Shown here in pieces: positions 37,800-46,439 of a DNA stretch of 64,000 bases. Where the stretch lies: assembly GCF_014648695.1 (NCBI RefSeq), contig NZ_BMRP01000002.1, positions 193,212 to 257,211 on the forward strand, read 5' to 3'. Numbering within the stretch: position 1 is the stretch's first letter; each line of letters begins with the position of its first letter. Both the position numbers and the translations under genes were made by a program. The notes beneath the pieces are model-generated. The model saw nothing but the letters and a program-made list of their open reading frames with translations, had not been told where the DNA came from and searched no databases. The stretch is from Streptomyces albospinus. Its GTDB lineage: Bacteria; Actinomycetota; Actinomycetes; Streptomycetales; Streptomycetaceae.

Positions 37800-38328
37800 C
37801 AACGGCCGTCGGGACAGGCCTGCGCGGTGCGCCGGGCCCCGTACGACTCGGCCGCCCCCGTACGCGTCCGGCGTCCGGTCGATCGCCGGGCCGAGGAACC
37901 CGCGGGTGAGGCCGGCCCGCTCCGTGTGCCACGCCGTGGGGTACGGCGCCGGAGCGGCCGGGCCCGGGTCGCCGGGCGCGGCCCGGGGGCCGTACCGCCG
38001 CTGCCCGATGTCCTGGACCACCGGTGCCGGAGCCCCCGGTTCCGCCAGGACGTCCAGGGCCTCGGCCTTGCCGACCAGCGCGCCGCTGCGCAGCGTCACC
38101 GTCGCCTGTGCCAGGGGTCGGCAGGCCGAGGTCCACCCCGATGTCCCGCAGCCGGTACTCGGGGGGCGAGCGCGGGCCGGCAGAAGCCGCGCAGGTCGGC
38201 GAGGGCGAAGGCGCGCGGCTCCGCACCGTCCCCGGCGGGAGCAGCGCCGCGGGCGGCTCGCCGTACAGGACGCGGCCGACGGCATGGAGTGCGCGGCGGG
38301 TGACGGGGGTGACCGGACGGTGCGTCAA
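37800..38328 (-). pseudogene. Frameshifted remnant of an unrecognised gene
   Basis: Reading the minus strand from a TTG at 38328 (AAAGGGAG upstream), segments of good Streptomyces codon usage occur successively in three frames: THRPVTPVTRRALHAVGRVL, then AFALADLRGFCRPALAP, then PEYRLRDIGVDLGLP, then PLAQATVTLRSGALVGKAEA. At least three frameshifts are needed to join them, so the gene is broken or the sequence has local errors. The end is approximate. The TTG overlaps the stop of the upstream frame (TTGA), which suggests a former coupled pair. I do not recognise the family. Confidence 0.45.
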
Positions 38329-38660
38329 CTCCCTTTAAATCCAGGCCGGATGAGGGGTCCGGGGCTGACCGCCGCGCCCACGGCGAGGTAGCCGCAGTGC
38401 GGCCCGGCGGCCAACGGGACGGCGTCCTGGAGCCGTTGGCGGAGGGCGCCCGGCCGCCGCTCGTCGTCCGGTGCGCACGGGCGGCCGGGGACCGCGATCA
38501 GATCGGGGTCGCCGCGCCCCTCCTGACAGTCGCCGCCGGCCAGTGAGCCGCGTGCCCGGAGCGCCCGCGGCGGAACTCCGGTTCCCTCAAGGCCCGTCAG
38601 CAATCTGCCGAGGAGGTCGGTGGTCGCCGCCGTCCCGTCCGTCGCCCCGAAACCCGTACC
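38325..38660 (-). CDS. Hypothetical protein fragment, start undefined
   Basis: The minus-strand frame ending at 38325 has very high third-position GC over its last about 60 codons (DPDLIAVPGRPCAPDDERRP, then GALRQRLQDAVPLAAGPHCG) and reads on to AATTDLLGRLLTGLEGTG near 38640, so it is or was a gene. It overlaps the promoter region of the divergent MFS gene, and no good start codon was found. It ends four bases inside the following remnant. Function unknown; it may be part of the same decayed operon. Confidence 0.35.
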   Translation of the reverse strand, partial: GTGFGATDGTAATTDLLGRLLTGLEGTGVPPRALRARGSLAGGDCQEGRGDPDLIAVPGRPCAPDDERRPGALRQRLQDAVPLAAGPHCGYLAVGAAVSPGPLIRPGFKGS

Positions 38661-38691
38661 ACCCGCGCCCACGCCCCCTACCCTGGCCGCC

Positions 38692-39972
38692 GTGACGGCC
38701 ACCCCGGAATCCGCGCCCCCTTCCCCCCTGCCCTCGCAGCCCCCGCCCGAACCCGCCACCCCCGCCCCGCCGCTCCGGCGCGACCGCCGCTTCGTGCTGC
38801 TCGCCGCCGCCCGCACCGTCTCCGTCCTCGGCAACGGCTTCGCGCGCGTCGCGCTGGCCTTCGCGGTGCTCGCGCTGCCGGGCGCGGGGGCGGGCCGGCT
38901 GTCACTGGTACTGGCCTGCCAGGCCGTGCCTCAACTTGCGTTCGTCCTTGTCGGCGGGGTGATCGCGGACCGGTTCTCGCGCTCCCGGTTGATGGTCGTC
39001 TCGGACGCGGTGGGCGCCGCCGCGTACGCGGGCCTGGCCGCGATGGTGCTGACCGGGCACGCGCCGCTGATCGCGCTGTGCGCACTCGCCGTCCTGGCCG
39101 GCACCGCCACCGCCCTCTTCTCCCCCGCCATGGACGGCGTGCTGCCGCTCCTCGTCCCGGCCACGCGGCTCCAACGAGCCAACGGGCTGCTCCGGGTCGC
39201 CACCAACAGCTCGATGCTGCTGGGGCTGGCGCTGTCCGGCGTGACCGTCGCCCTGGTCGGCGCCGGCTGGGCACTGGCGCTGAACGCCGCGTCCTTCCTC
39301 GTCAGCGCGCTGCTCGTCCGCGGCCTGCGGCTGGCCGCGGTGCCGCGGACCGCCGCCACGTCCGGCTGGGCCGATCTCCGCGACGGCTGGCGGGAGTTCG
39401 CGGGCCGCCAGTGGCTGTGGGTGGTCGTCGCGCAGTACTCGGTCGTGGTCGCCGCGCTCAACGCCAACGCCGGGGTGCTGGGGCCGCTGGTGGCCGAGCG
39501 CGATCTTGGCGGTGCGCGCGCCTGGTCGGTGCTCGTCGCCGCGCAGGCGCTGGGCACCGTCGCGGGCGCGGGGCTGACCGCGCGCCTGCGGGTGCGCCGC
39601 CCGGTGCTCGCCGCCGTACTGGCCACCTTCCCGCTCGCGCTGCCGCTCGCCCTGCTCGCCGTACGGGCGCCGGTGGCGGTCATCGCCCCGGCGATGTTCT
39701 GCGCCGGGGTCGCCGCCGATGTCTTCGGCGTCCTCTGGGCCACCACCATCCAGCAGGAGGTCCCCGAGGAGGCGCTCTCCCGGGTCAGCTCCTACGACTG
39801 GTTCGGCTCGCTGGCGTTCGCCCCGCTGGGGCTCCTGGCCGCCGGCCCGCTGGCGACGCGGATCGGCGCCGGCCACGCCCTGGCGGGCTGCGCCGCCCTG
39901 GTCGTCCTGGCCACCGCGGCGGCGCTGCTCGCCCCGCAGGTACGCGGCCTGCGGAGCGCGACCGCGGCGTGA
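38692..39972 (+). CDS. MFS transporter (macrolide/multidrug exporter-like, 12 helices)
   Basis: A 426-residue major facilitator with about 12 hydrophobic segments after a proline-rich cytoplasmic N-terminus of 35 residues. Segments such as RTVSVLGNGFARVALAFAVL and the loop GVIADRFSRSRLMVVSD (the MFS motif A region) place it with the MefA/enterobactin-exporter-like group. Efflux of a small molecule is likely; the substrate is unknown. GTG at 38692 lies eight bases after TACCCT, so the message is probably leaderless. It is followed by a convergent GntR gene. Confidence 0.8.
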   Translation: MTATPESAPPSPLPSQPPPEPATPAPPLRRDRRFVLLAAARTVSVLGNGFARVALAFAVLALPGAGAGRLSLVLACQAVPQLAFVLVGGVIADRFSRSRLMVVSDAVGAAAYAGLAAMVLTGHAPLIALCALAVLAGTATALFSPAMDGVLPLLVPATRLQRANGLLRVATNSSMLLGLALSGVTVALVGAGWALALNAASFLVSALLVRGLRLAAVPRTAATSGWADLRDGWREFAGRQWLWVVVAQYSVVVAALNANAGVLGPLVAERDLGGARAWSVLVAAQALGTVAGAGLTARLRVRRPVLAAVLATFPLALPLALLAVRAPVAVIAPAMFCAGVAADVFGVLWATTIQQEVPEEALSRVSSYDWFGSLAFAPLGLLAAGPLATRIGAGHALAGCAALVVLATAAALLAPQVRGLRSATAA

Positions 39973-40006
39973 GCGCCCGGCAGGGGCGGCAACGGCGCCG
40001 CCGCCC

Positions 40007-40366
40007 TCACCTCCCCGCCAGCCCCACCCGCACGACCCGCACGATCTCCTCGTCGGACAGGCCCAGTTTGCGCGCCTCGGCGATCAGCCGCTCGGCGGTC
40101 TCGCCCAGGCGGGCGCGGGCCGGGGAGGCGGTGCCGGTGACCACCGCGCCGCGCCCGCGGCGGAGTTCGATCAGCCCCTCCTCCTTGAGGCGCTGATAGC
40201 CGCGCAGCACCGTGTGGACGTTGACGCCGAGCGACCCGGCGAGTTCCCGGGCGGCGGGCAGGCGCTCACCGGCCGCCACCGTGCCGTCGGCGATCGCACC
40301 GCGGACCGAGGCCGCGATCTGGTCGCCGAGGGGGACGGACGAACCGGGGTCGACTCGGAAGAGCAC
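40007..40366 (-). CDS. GntR-family regulator, YtrA subfamily
   Basis: A 119-residue regulator made almost only of the winged helix. It has VPLGDQIAASVRGAIADGTV, GERLPAARELAGSLGVNVHTV and a short C-terminal helix. Such small YtrA-type repressors control neighbouring membrane-protein genes. GTG at 40366 sits one base after the stop of the upstream membrane-protein gene (TGATGTG), so the two are one operon. The dyad in front of that operon is the probable binding site. Confidence 0.85.
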   Translation of the reverse strand: MLFRVDPGSSVPLGDQIAASVRGAIADGTVAAGERLPAARELAGSLGVNVHTVLRGYQRLKEEGLIELRRGRGAVVTGTASPARARLGETAERLIAEARKLGLSDEEIVRVVRVGLAGR

Positions 40367-40367
40367 A

Positions 40368-41354
40368 TCAGCCTCCTTGCGGCGAACGGGCGCGGTCGAG
40401 ATAGGTGTTGAGCACCGCGGCGGCGGTGGCCGCGTCGTCGACGGTCACCACGAACTCCCGTCCGCTGACCAGCCGCAGCACGATGCCGTCGCCGGAGCGG
40501 AGCACCAGGCCGCTGCCGCCCGGACGGAAACGGTAGCCCCAGCCGCCGAACTCCTTCCCGGCCGAGATCCGGCGGCTGGTCACCTCCGCCAGCCGGCCGA
40601 GCGGTATGCGGTGGAGCCGGAAGGGCAGCAGCGTCGGGGAGAGGGTCAGGCCGCGCCGGTCGACGGTCACCCGGACGGAGGCAGGGAGGATGATCAATAT
40701 CGCGCCGAGCACCAGGACCGCGCCGGCGATCACGTCGGCGAGCGCTCCGATGGCAACGCCCGCGCACAGCGTGAGGACGCCCAGGACGGCCAACGGCGTC
40801 GAGCTGACGGTGCGGGACCAGCCGGCGGTCATTCCGGCGGGCAGGTCGAGCCGGGGAGCGGCGCCGGGCGCCGGGCGGTCCCCGGGCGGTTCGGCGCCGG
40901 CCAGCAGCCAGCCGAGCCCGCCGGCCGCGGCGGCCACGGCGAAGGTCACGGCGAGCTGCCAGAGCGACAGCCGGACGGCGGACGCGTCGGTGGCGTCGAC
41001 GTTGCCGAGCAGGGTCAGCACGCCCGGATAGCCGGTCGCGGCGGCGGTGGCGTACCCGGCGGCGGTCAGCCACCGGCCGCCCTGGGCGGGCACCCGCAGC
41101 TGGACGCACACGACGACCGCGGAGCCGAACACGAGCAGCAGGACGAGGCACACCGTCAGAAAGCCCTGGGCCGAGTCGTAGCCGTCGGCCCGGCCGTCGT
41201 CGCCGAAATGGGTGGCGAGCCGGGTGGGCAGCCGGCCGGCCGTCGCTGCGTAGACACCTCCGAGCGCCGCAATGGCGGCGACGAAGGGGAATGCGGCAAT
41301 CCAGCCCCGCGGGCGGTTGTTCGCGGGCAGGGCTGAACGCGTGGATCGCTTCAT
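40368..41354 (-). CDS. DUF1648-like integral membrane protein
   Basis: A 328-residue protein with about seven hydrophobic helices. The N-terminal part (residues 20-75: FVAAIAALGGVYAATAG, then THFGDDGRADGY) has the DUF1648 pattern, in which a periplasmic loop with HFGxxGxxDG follows helix 1. The C-terminal 100 residues are a soluble PH-like domain (VTVDRRGLTLSPTLLPF). The family is of unknown function and commonly paired with a YtrA-type GntR regulator, as here. ATG at 41354 has GGAGG upstream. Confidence 0.8.
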   Translation of the reverse strand: MKRSTRSALPANNRPRGWIAAFPFVAAIAALGGVYAATAGRLPTRLATHFGDDGRADGYDSAQGFLTVCLVLLLVFGSAVVVCVQLRVPAQGGRWLTAAGYATAAATGYPGVLTLLGNVDATDASAVRLSLWQLAVTFAVAAAAGGLGWLLAGAEPPGDRPAPGAAPRLDLPAGMTAGWSRTVSSTPLAVLGVLTLCAGVAIGALADVIAGAVLVLGAILIILPASVRVTVDRRGLTLSPTLLPFRLHRIPLGRLAEVTSRRISAGKEFGGWGYRFRPGGSGLVLRSGDGIVLRLVSGREFVVTVDDAATAAAVLNTYLDRARSPQGG

Positions 41355-41365
41355 GGCAACCTCCA

Positions 41366-41390
41366 GTTGTTCGTATTCTAGTAGAACAAC
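41366..41390 (-). promoter_or_regulatory. GntR operator in front of the DUF1648/GntR operon
   Basis: Outer arms GTTGTTC and GAACAAC (41366-41372 and 41384-41390) enclose an inner perfect dyad TTCTA-G-TAGAA (41376-41386). It lies 12 bases before the start codon, ideal for repression by the operon's own YtrA-type regulator. Confidence 0.65.
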
Positions 41391-41416
41391 CAGTGATAGC
41401 CGGCGACAGGGCATCC

Positions 41417-41432
41417 ATCTCATATCTGAGAT
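41417..41432 (+). promoter_or_regulatory. Dyad before the HTH-MurA gene
   Basis: ATCTCA-TATC-TGAGAT is a perfect 6-base-arm dyad 12 bases upstream of the start codon of the HTH-MurA fusion. It may be the target of the protein's own helix-turn-helix domain. Confidence 0.5.
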
Positions 41433-41443
41433 ACGGTCACCCC

Positions 41444-42973
41444 ATGGCAGACGACTACCTCGTACGCATCGGCAGGCTCATCCGTGACGCCCGGCAGCAC
41501 CGGGGCTGGACGCAGACGCAGCTCGCCGAGGCCCTCGGCACAAGCCAGAGTGCGGTCAACCGCATTGAACGCGGCAACCAGAACATCAGCCTTGAGATGA
41601 TTGCCCGCATCGGCGAGGCCCTGGACAGTGAAATCGTCTCGCTCGGCTACGCCGGGCCGATGCATCTCCGGGTCGTCGGCGGGCGCCGGCTGTCCGGCAG
41701 CATCGACGTCAAGACGAGCAAGAACGCCTGTGTCGCGCTGCTGTGCGCGACCCTCCTCAACGCGGGCCGGACAACTCTGCGCCGGGTGGCCCGCATTGAG
41801 GAGGTCTACCGCATCCTGGAAGTGCTGGGCAGCATCGGCGTCCGCACCCGCTGGATCAACGACGGCAACGACCTGGAGATCGTGCCGCCCGCCGAACTCG
41901 ACCTCGGCGCCATGGACACGGAGGCGGCCCGCCGCACCCGCAGCGTGATCATGTTCCTCGGTCCGCTGCTGCACCGGATGGACCACTTCAAGCTGCCGTA
42001 CGCGGGCGGCTGCGACCTCGGCACCCGCACCGTCACACCCCATATGACCGCACTGCGGCACTTCGGCCTGGAGATCACCGCGACCGACGGCACCTATCTC
42101 GCCGAGGTGGACCGCAGCGTCGCCCCCAAGCGCGCCATCGTCCTGACCGAACGCGGCGACACCGTCACCGAGAACGCGCTGCTGGCCGCCGCCCGGCACG
42201 ACGGCGTCACGGTCATCCGCAACGCCTCGTCCAACTACATGGTCCAGGACCTCTGCTTCTTCCTGGAGGAGCTGGGCGTCCGGGTCGACGGCATCGGCAC
42301 CACCACGCTCACCGTCCACGGTGTGGCGAAGATCGACCGCGATGTGGACTTCTCGCCCTCCGAGGACCCGGTCGAGGCAATGAGCCTGCTGGCCGCGGCA
42401 GTTGTCACCGAGTCGGAGCTGACGATCCGCCGGGTCCCGGTGGAGTTCCTGGAGATCGAGCTGGCGGTCCTGGAGGAGATGGGCCTGGACCACGAGCGCA
42501 GCACGGAGTACCACGCCGACAACGGTCGCACCCGGCTCGTCGACCTGACGGTCCGCCCCTCCAAACTCCAGGCGCCGCTGGACAAGATCCACCCCATGCC
42601 CTTCCCCGGGCTCAACATCGACAACGTCCCGTTCTTCGCCGCCATCGCCGCCAGCGCCCAGGGCCAGACCCTGATCCACGACTGGGTCTACGACAACCGC
42701 GCGATCTACCTCACGGACCTCAACCGCCTCGGCGCCCAGGTCAAACTGCTCGACCCGCACCGCGTCCTGGTCGACGGCACCACCCGCTGGCGCTCCGCGG
42801 AGATGATGTGCCCGCCGGCCCTGCGCCCGGCCGTCGTCGTCCTCCTGGCCATGATGGCCGCCGAGGGCACCTCCGTTCTGCGCAACGTCTATGTCATCAA
42901 CCGCGGTTACGAGGACCTGGCGGAACGCCTCAACTCCGTCGGCGCGCAGATCGAGACGTTCCGGGACATCTGA
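41444..42973 (+). CDS. UDP-N-acetylglucosamine enolpyruvyl transferase fused to an N-terminal XRE HTH (MurA2-type)
   Basis: A 509-residue protein. Residues 1-65 are a Cro/C1-type helix-turn-helix (RIGRLIRDARQHRGWTQTQL then GTSQSAVNRIERGNQN). Residues 72-509 are a complete EPSP-synthase/MurA fold: Lys93-Asn94 in TSKNACVALL, the catalytic-loop cysteine Cys190 in YAGGCDLGTR, and VINRGYEDLAERLNSVGAQI near the end. MurA transfers enolpyruvate to UDP-GlcNAc in peptidoglycan synthesis. Streptomyces have a standard murA elsewhere, and this HTH-bearing paralogue lies near acnA in relatives. The loop cysteine means it should be fosfomycin-sensitive if active. Whether the HTH controls its own gene is untested. 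Confidence 0.88.
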   Translation: MADDYLVRIGRLIRDARQHRGWTQTQLAEALGTSQSAVNRIERGNQNISLEMIARIGEALDSEIVSLGYAGPMHLRVVGGRRLSGSIDVKTSKNACVALLCATLLNAGRTTLRRVARIEEVYRILEVLGSIGVRTRWINDGNDLEIVPPAELDLGAMDTEAARRTRSVIMFLGPLLHRMDHFKLPYAGGCDLGTRTVTPHMTALRHFGLEITATDGTYLAEVDRSVAPKRAIVLTERGDTVTENALLAAARHDGVTVIRNASSNYMVQDLCFFLEELGVRVDGIGTTTLTVHGVAKIDRDVDFSPSEDPVEAMSLLAAAVVTESELTIRRVPVEFLEIELAVLEEMGLDHERSTEYHADNGRTRLVDLTVRPSKLQAPLDKIHPMPFPGLNIDNVPFFAAIAASAQGQTLIHDWVYDNRAIYLTDLNRLGAQVKLLDPHRVLVDGTTRWRSAEMMCPPALRPAVVVLLAMMAAEGTSVLRNVYVINRGYEDLAERLNSVGAQIETFRDI

Positions 42974-42981
42974 ACCGGGGA

Positions 42982-43039
42982 GTGTCGCCGCACCCCGCCA
43001 GACGCCCGTGGATGCGGGCGTGGAGGGGTGCGGCGGCAC
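42982..43039. terminator. Bidirectional terminator after the MurA-type gene
   Basis: Arms GTGTCGCCGCACCCC (42982-42996) and GGGGTGCGGCGGCAC (43025-43039) plus an inner ACGCCCG...CGGGCGT stem, between convergent genes. Confidence 0.75.
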
Positions 43040-43161
43040 CGGTGGGACTTCCCTGAGACGTCAGGCACGGACGCAGGTGCCGATCCCGGCACCCCGGCGA
43101 CATCAGGTCCCTCCGCTCGGCCGGAGAGGTTCCGACGGGGATGCGGCGCGCACCCCCGCTG

Positions 43162-44163
43162 TCAGGCGATGTGCGGCCGGGCACCGGCGAGTGACCTGGC
43201 GAGCGAGGCGTAGGCCTTTGCCATGCCGTGGTGACTGAGGCTGGGCTCAGGGTTCCACGGGCCGAGTTGCCCGGCACGGACGGCGGGGAGGTTTCGCCAC
43301 AGGCCGTTGCTGCTCAGGTCCGCAGGCTGAAGGCTGCTGGAGCGCACGTCGAGGAGGATGAGGTCGGCCGGATAGCGGTCGGCGAGTTCCCACGAGAGCT
43401 TTTCCATGTAGCGGTTGCCGCCGATGGGTTTGACGATGTCGAGGCCGAGGTCCTCGAAGTCGCCGAGGGAGGGGAATCCCGCTTTGCCGACCCTCATGCC
43501 GTCCTGGTCGGCGGAGGCGAACAGGACCCGCAATCCGGGTTTGCCGCTGATGGTCCGGCGCAACCTGTCGCGAGCGGCGGAGTAGGCCGCTTCCCCGCGC
43601 CGCAGCTCCGGTGCGGTGAAGTCGGCCCCGAGGGCGGCGGCCAAGTCGACGTAGCGCCGCACGGCGGTGTCGACCTTGGCTCCGTACACCTCTATGGACA
43701 CCCTGGGGACCAGCTCTTCGACGAGCTTCAGGCTGCTCCGGTCGATCTGCGGCGCGCCGTACTGGAGGGGGTCGACGACGAGGTCCGGGTGCAGCCTCCC
43801 CATCCGCTCGACACTGATATGGCCCCAGGTGCCGCCGACCACGGCCACGCGGCTGAGGTTCACGTCGCCGGCCACGGTGACGTCCTTGCCGCCGCCCCGC
43901 CTCTGCAAGGCGCCGTACACGCCGATCGGGCGGATTCCGTAGTCCCACAGGGCCGCGGCCGAGGTGGCGTACGCCACGATGCGTTGCGGTCGCCTGTCCA
44001 GCCGTACCGTGCGCCCGGCGTCATCGGTGAAGCGCCAGACGGCCCGCCCGCGGACGGCTTGTCTGCGACCGGCCTCGGGGGGTGAGCAGCCCGCCGCACC
44101 AAGGGCGAGGAGTCCTTGGGCAGCAGTGGTCAGAAACCGTCGACGGTCGGGCAGCGGCGGCAT
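43162..44163 (-). CDS. Siderophore-type ABC transporter, substrate-binding lipoprotein (FecB/FhuD class)
   Basis: A 333-residue class III binding protein. The N-terminus has a twin-arginine pattern (DRRRFLTTAAQ) and lipobox GAAGCS, so it is a Tat-exported lipoprotein. The mature part follows the siderophore-binding-protein pattern: RIVAYATSAAALWDYGIRPI, HPDLVVDPLQYGAPQI and a long interdomain helix. It captures a ferric chelate for the divergently encoded permeases. ATG at 44163 has AGGAG five bases upstream; starts further out are possible. The shared promoter region contains an iron box. Ligand unknown. Confidence 0.82.
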   Translation of the reverse strand: MPPLPDRRRFLTTAAQGLLALGAAGCSPPEAGRRQAVRGRAVWRFTDDAGRTVRLDRRPQRIVAYATSAAALWDYGIRPIGVYGALQRRGGGKDVTVAGDVNLSRVAVVGGTWGHISVERMGRLHPDLVVDPLQYGAPQIDRSSLKLVEELVPRVSIEVYGAKVDTAVRRYVDLAAALGADFTAPELRRGEAAYSAARDRLRRTISGKPGLRVLFASADQDGMRVGKAGFPSLGDFEDLGLDIVKPIGGNRYMEKLSWELADRYPADLILLDVRSSSLQPADLSSNGLWRNLPAVRAGQLGPWNPEPSLSHHGMAKAYASLARSLAGARPHIA

Positions 44164-44221
44164 GCAACTCCTCATGTTCACCGGGGCGTTCGAGGATTCG
44201 AACGTCGACACCAAAGTCAAC

Positions 44222-44240
44222 TTAGGTTAGCCTCACGAAA
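44222..44240. promoter_or_regulatory. Iron box between the divergent binding-protein and permease genes
   Basis: TTAGGTTAGCCTCACGAAA matches the DmdR1/IdeR box TTAGGTTAGGCTCACCTAA well in its left half and centre. Its position between divergent siderophore-uptake genes supports iron repression of both. Confidence 0.7.
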
Positions 44241-44293
44241 GTTGGAACCCGGCACGTCGTGTTGAACAGTCATCGGGAACGGGGAAATCCAGG

Positions 44294-45301
44294 GTGAGAA
44301 GCAGCCGCGGGAAGCTGCTGTCCGGCTTAGGTGCCACGTTGTGCGCCCTCGTCGTGGCGATAGCCGTCAGCATGGGCGTGGGCACGCGCTCCATCCCTCT
44401 GAGCACGGTCGTCGGCTCGCTGTTCCCCTTCCCTCCGCACGACATGGACCACTTGGCCGTACGGGAGTCACGGCTCCCGCGCACCGCCCTTGGAGTGCTG
44501 GCAGGGGCAGCGCTGGGGCTGGCCGGTGCGGTGATGCAGGGGGTGTCCCGTAATCCGCTGGCCGATCCCGGGATTCTGGGGGTGAACGCCGGCGCCGCGC
44601 TCTTCATCGTCGTCGGCATCGACGTCTTCGGCATCAATGCACTGAACGGCTATGTGTGGTTCGGATTCGTCGGCGCCGCACTGGCGGCCTTCCTTGTCCT
44701 CGCGGTGAGTTCGCTGGGCCGCGGCGGTGCCACACCCGTGAGGCTGGCGCTCTCCGGAGCCGCCGTAGCTGCCGCCCTGACTTCGCTGACCACCGCGATC
44801 CTGCTGATCAACGTGGACGCCTTCGACCAGTTCCGGTTCTGGCGGGTGGGCTCGCTGGCCGGCCGGGACGGGTCGGTCATCGGAGAGGCATTGCCCTTCC
44901 TGGCTGTCGGCGCCGTGCTGGCGCTCGCCTCCGGGCGGATGCTCAACGCGCTCGCGCTCGGGGAGGACACCGCGCGTTCCCTGGGCCGGCACGTCCATCG
45001 TGACCGCATGTGGGCGGCGCTGTCAGTGGTCCTCCTGTGCGGAGCCGCCACCGCGATGTGTGGTCCCCTCGCCTTCGTCGGCCTGGCCGTGCCGCACCTG
45101 GCCCGCCTGGTCACCGGCCCGGACTACCGCTGGATACTGCCCTATTCGATGCTGCTGGCACCCCTTCTGCTGCTTGCGGCCGACATCGTGGGCCGGTTGG
45201 CGGTGCGGCCCTCCGAGCTCCAGGTCGGGCTCATGACCCCGGTCCTGGGAGCCCCGGTGTTCGTGCTGTTGGTACGCCGACGCAGGTTGGCGGAGCTGTG
45301 A
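44294..45301 (+). CDS. Iron-siderophore ABC transporter, permease 1 (FecCD family)
   Basis: A 335-residue BtuC/FecCD permease with about nine or ten membrane helices. It has the family phrases RLPRTALGVLAGAALGLAGAVMQ and NPLADPGILGVNAGAALF. GTG at 44294 follows CCAGG. Codon 12 is TTA (44327-44329), so full expression may need the bldA tRNA. It ends in a 4-base overlap (GTGA) with the second permease gene. Confidence 0.87.
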   Translation: MRSSRGKLLSGLGATLCALVVAIAVSMGVGTRSIPLSTVVGSLFPFPPHDMDHLAVRESRLPRTALGVLAGAALGLAGAVMQGVSRNPLADPGILGVNAGAALFIVVGIDVFGINALNGYVWFGFVGAALAAFLVLAVSSLGRGGATPVRLALSGAAVAAALTSLTTAILLINVDAFDQFRFWRVGSLAGRDGSVIGEALPFLAVGAVLALASGRMLNALALGEDTARSLGRHVHRDRMWAALSVVLLCGAATAMCGPLAFVGLAVPHLARLVTGPDYRWILPYSMLLAPLLLLAADIVGRLAVRPSELQVGLMTPVLGAPVFVLLVRRRRLAEL

Positions 45302-46404
45302 CGCACAGCCACGGCGCGACCGGACGGGTCGCGGCGGCCGGGCCGGAGACGGTGGCGGGGCACGCCGCACGGCAGACCGTGGCCGCGGCTCGCCGGCGCG
45401 GCAGACGACGCACCAGCGCCGTGACCGCAGCCCTGGTACTCGTCGCGCTCGGGGCGTTCACCGCCACGCTGGCGCTGGGCGAGTTCGACCTGCCGCTGCC
45501 GGAGGTGATCCGGTCGCTCACCGGACCGCTCTTCGCCAAGGCCACCTGGGAGAGCGACTTCTTCGTCCTCGACGTACGGCTGCCGCGGGTGCTGACGGCC
45601 TTGCTGGCCGGAGCGGCGTTCGGGCTGTCCGGCGCACTCTTCCAGAGCCTGATCCGCAACCCGCTGGCCAGCCCGGACGTCATCGGCATCACCTCGGGCG
45701 CGAGCGCCGCGGCCGTCGTGTGCGTGCTGGTCCTCGGGCTGGGCGGAATGGCGGTCTCGTTCGGGGCACTGGTGGGTGCGCTGGTCACGGCCACCCTCAT
45801 CTACCTGCTCGCGTGGCGGAGCGGGGTGAGTGGATACCGCCTCGTCCTCGTCGGGATCGGGATCGCGGCGGTACTGTCCAGCCTGATCTCCTACCTGATG
45901 ACCACCACGCAGGTCAGCGATGCCCAGCGGGCGCTGGAGTGGCTGACGGGGAGCCTGGACGGCCGCAGTTGGCCGCACGCCGGCACGCTCGCGCTGTGTC
46001 TGGTGCCGTTGCTGCCCGCCACCGCGGTGCTGGCACGTTCGCTGGCGGCGCTGGAGTTCGGCGACGACACCGCGACCGGGCTCGGGGTGCGGGTGGCCTC
46101 CCGCCGGCTCGCGCTGCTGGCGGTGGCGGTGGCGCTGGCCGCGGTGGCGACCGCGGCGGTCGGCCCGGTCCCGTTCGTGGCCCTGGTCAGTGCGCCGATC
46201 GCGCGCGCGGTGCTGCGCGGTCGCGGACCCGCGTTGACCGGGGCGGCACTGGCGGGCGCGGCCCTGATGCCCGTGTCCGACTTCGTCGGTCAACACCTCG
46301 TCGGCTCCACGGAGTTACCGGTGGGTGTGGTGACCGGTGTCGTGGGAGCCCCGTATCTCCTGCTCATGCTGGCCACTACCAACCGCTCGGGACGCGGCGG
46401 ATGA
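45298..46404 (+). CDS. Iron-siderophore ABC transporter, permease 2 (FecCD family)
   Basis: A 368-residue FecCD permease, partner of the preceding one. After a basic N-terminus of about 50 residues it has LDVRLPRVLTALLAGAAFGLS and NPLASPDVIGITSGASAAAV, then helices to VVGAPYLLLML. It carries an in-frame TTA at 46315-46317. Its TGA overlaps an ATG of the ATPase frame (ATGA at 46401-46404). Confidence 0.87.
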   Translation: MTHSHGATGRVAAAGPETVAGHAARQTVAAARRRGRRRTSAVTAALVLVALGAFTATLALGEFDLPLPEVIRSLTGPLFAKATWESDFFVLDVRLPRVLTALLAGAAFGLSGALFQSLIRNPLASPDVIGITSGASAAAVVCVLVLGLGGMAVSFGALVGALVTATLIYLLAWRSGVSGYRLVLVGIGIAAVLSSLISYLMTTTQVSDAQRALEWLTGSLDGRSWPHAGTLALCLVPLLPATAVLARSLAALEFGDDTATGLGVRVASRRLALLAVAVALAAVATAAVGPVPFVALVSAPIARAVLRGRGPALTGAALAGAALMPVSDFVGQHLVGSTELPVGVVTGVVGAPYLLLMLATTNRSGRGG

Positions 46405-46439
46405 CCATGACCGGACGAAGGGACGGAGGACGGGACCGG

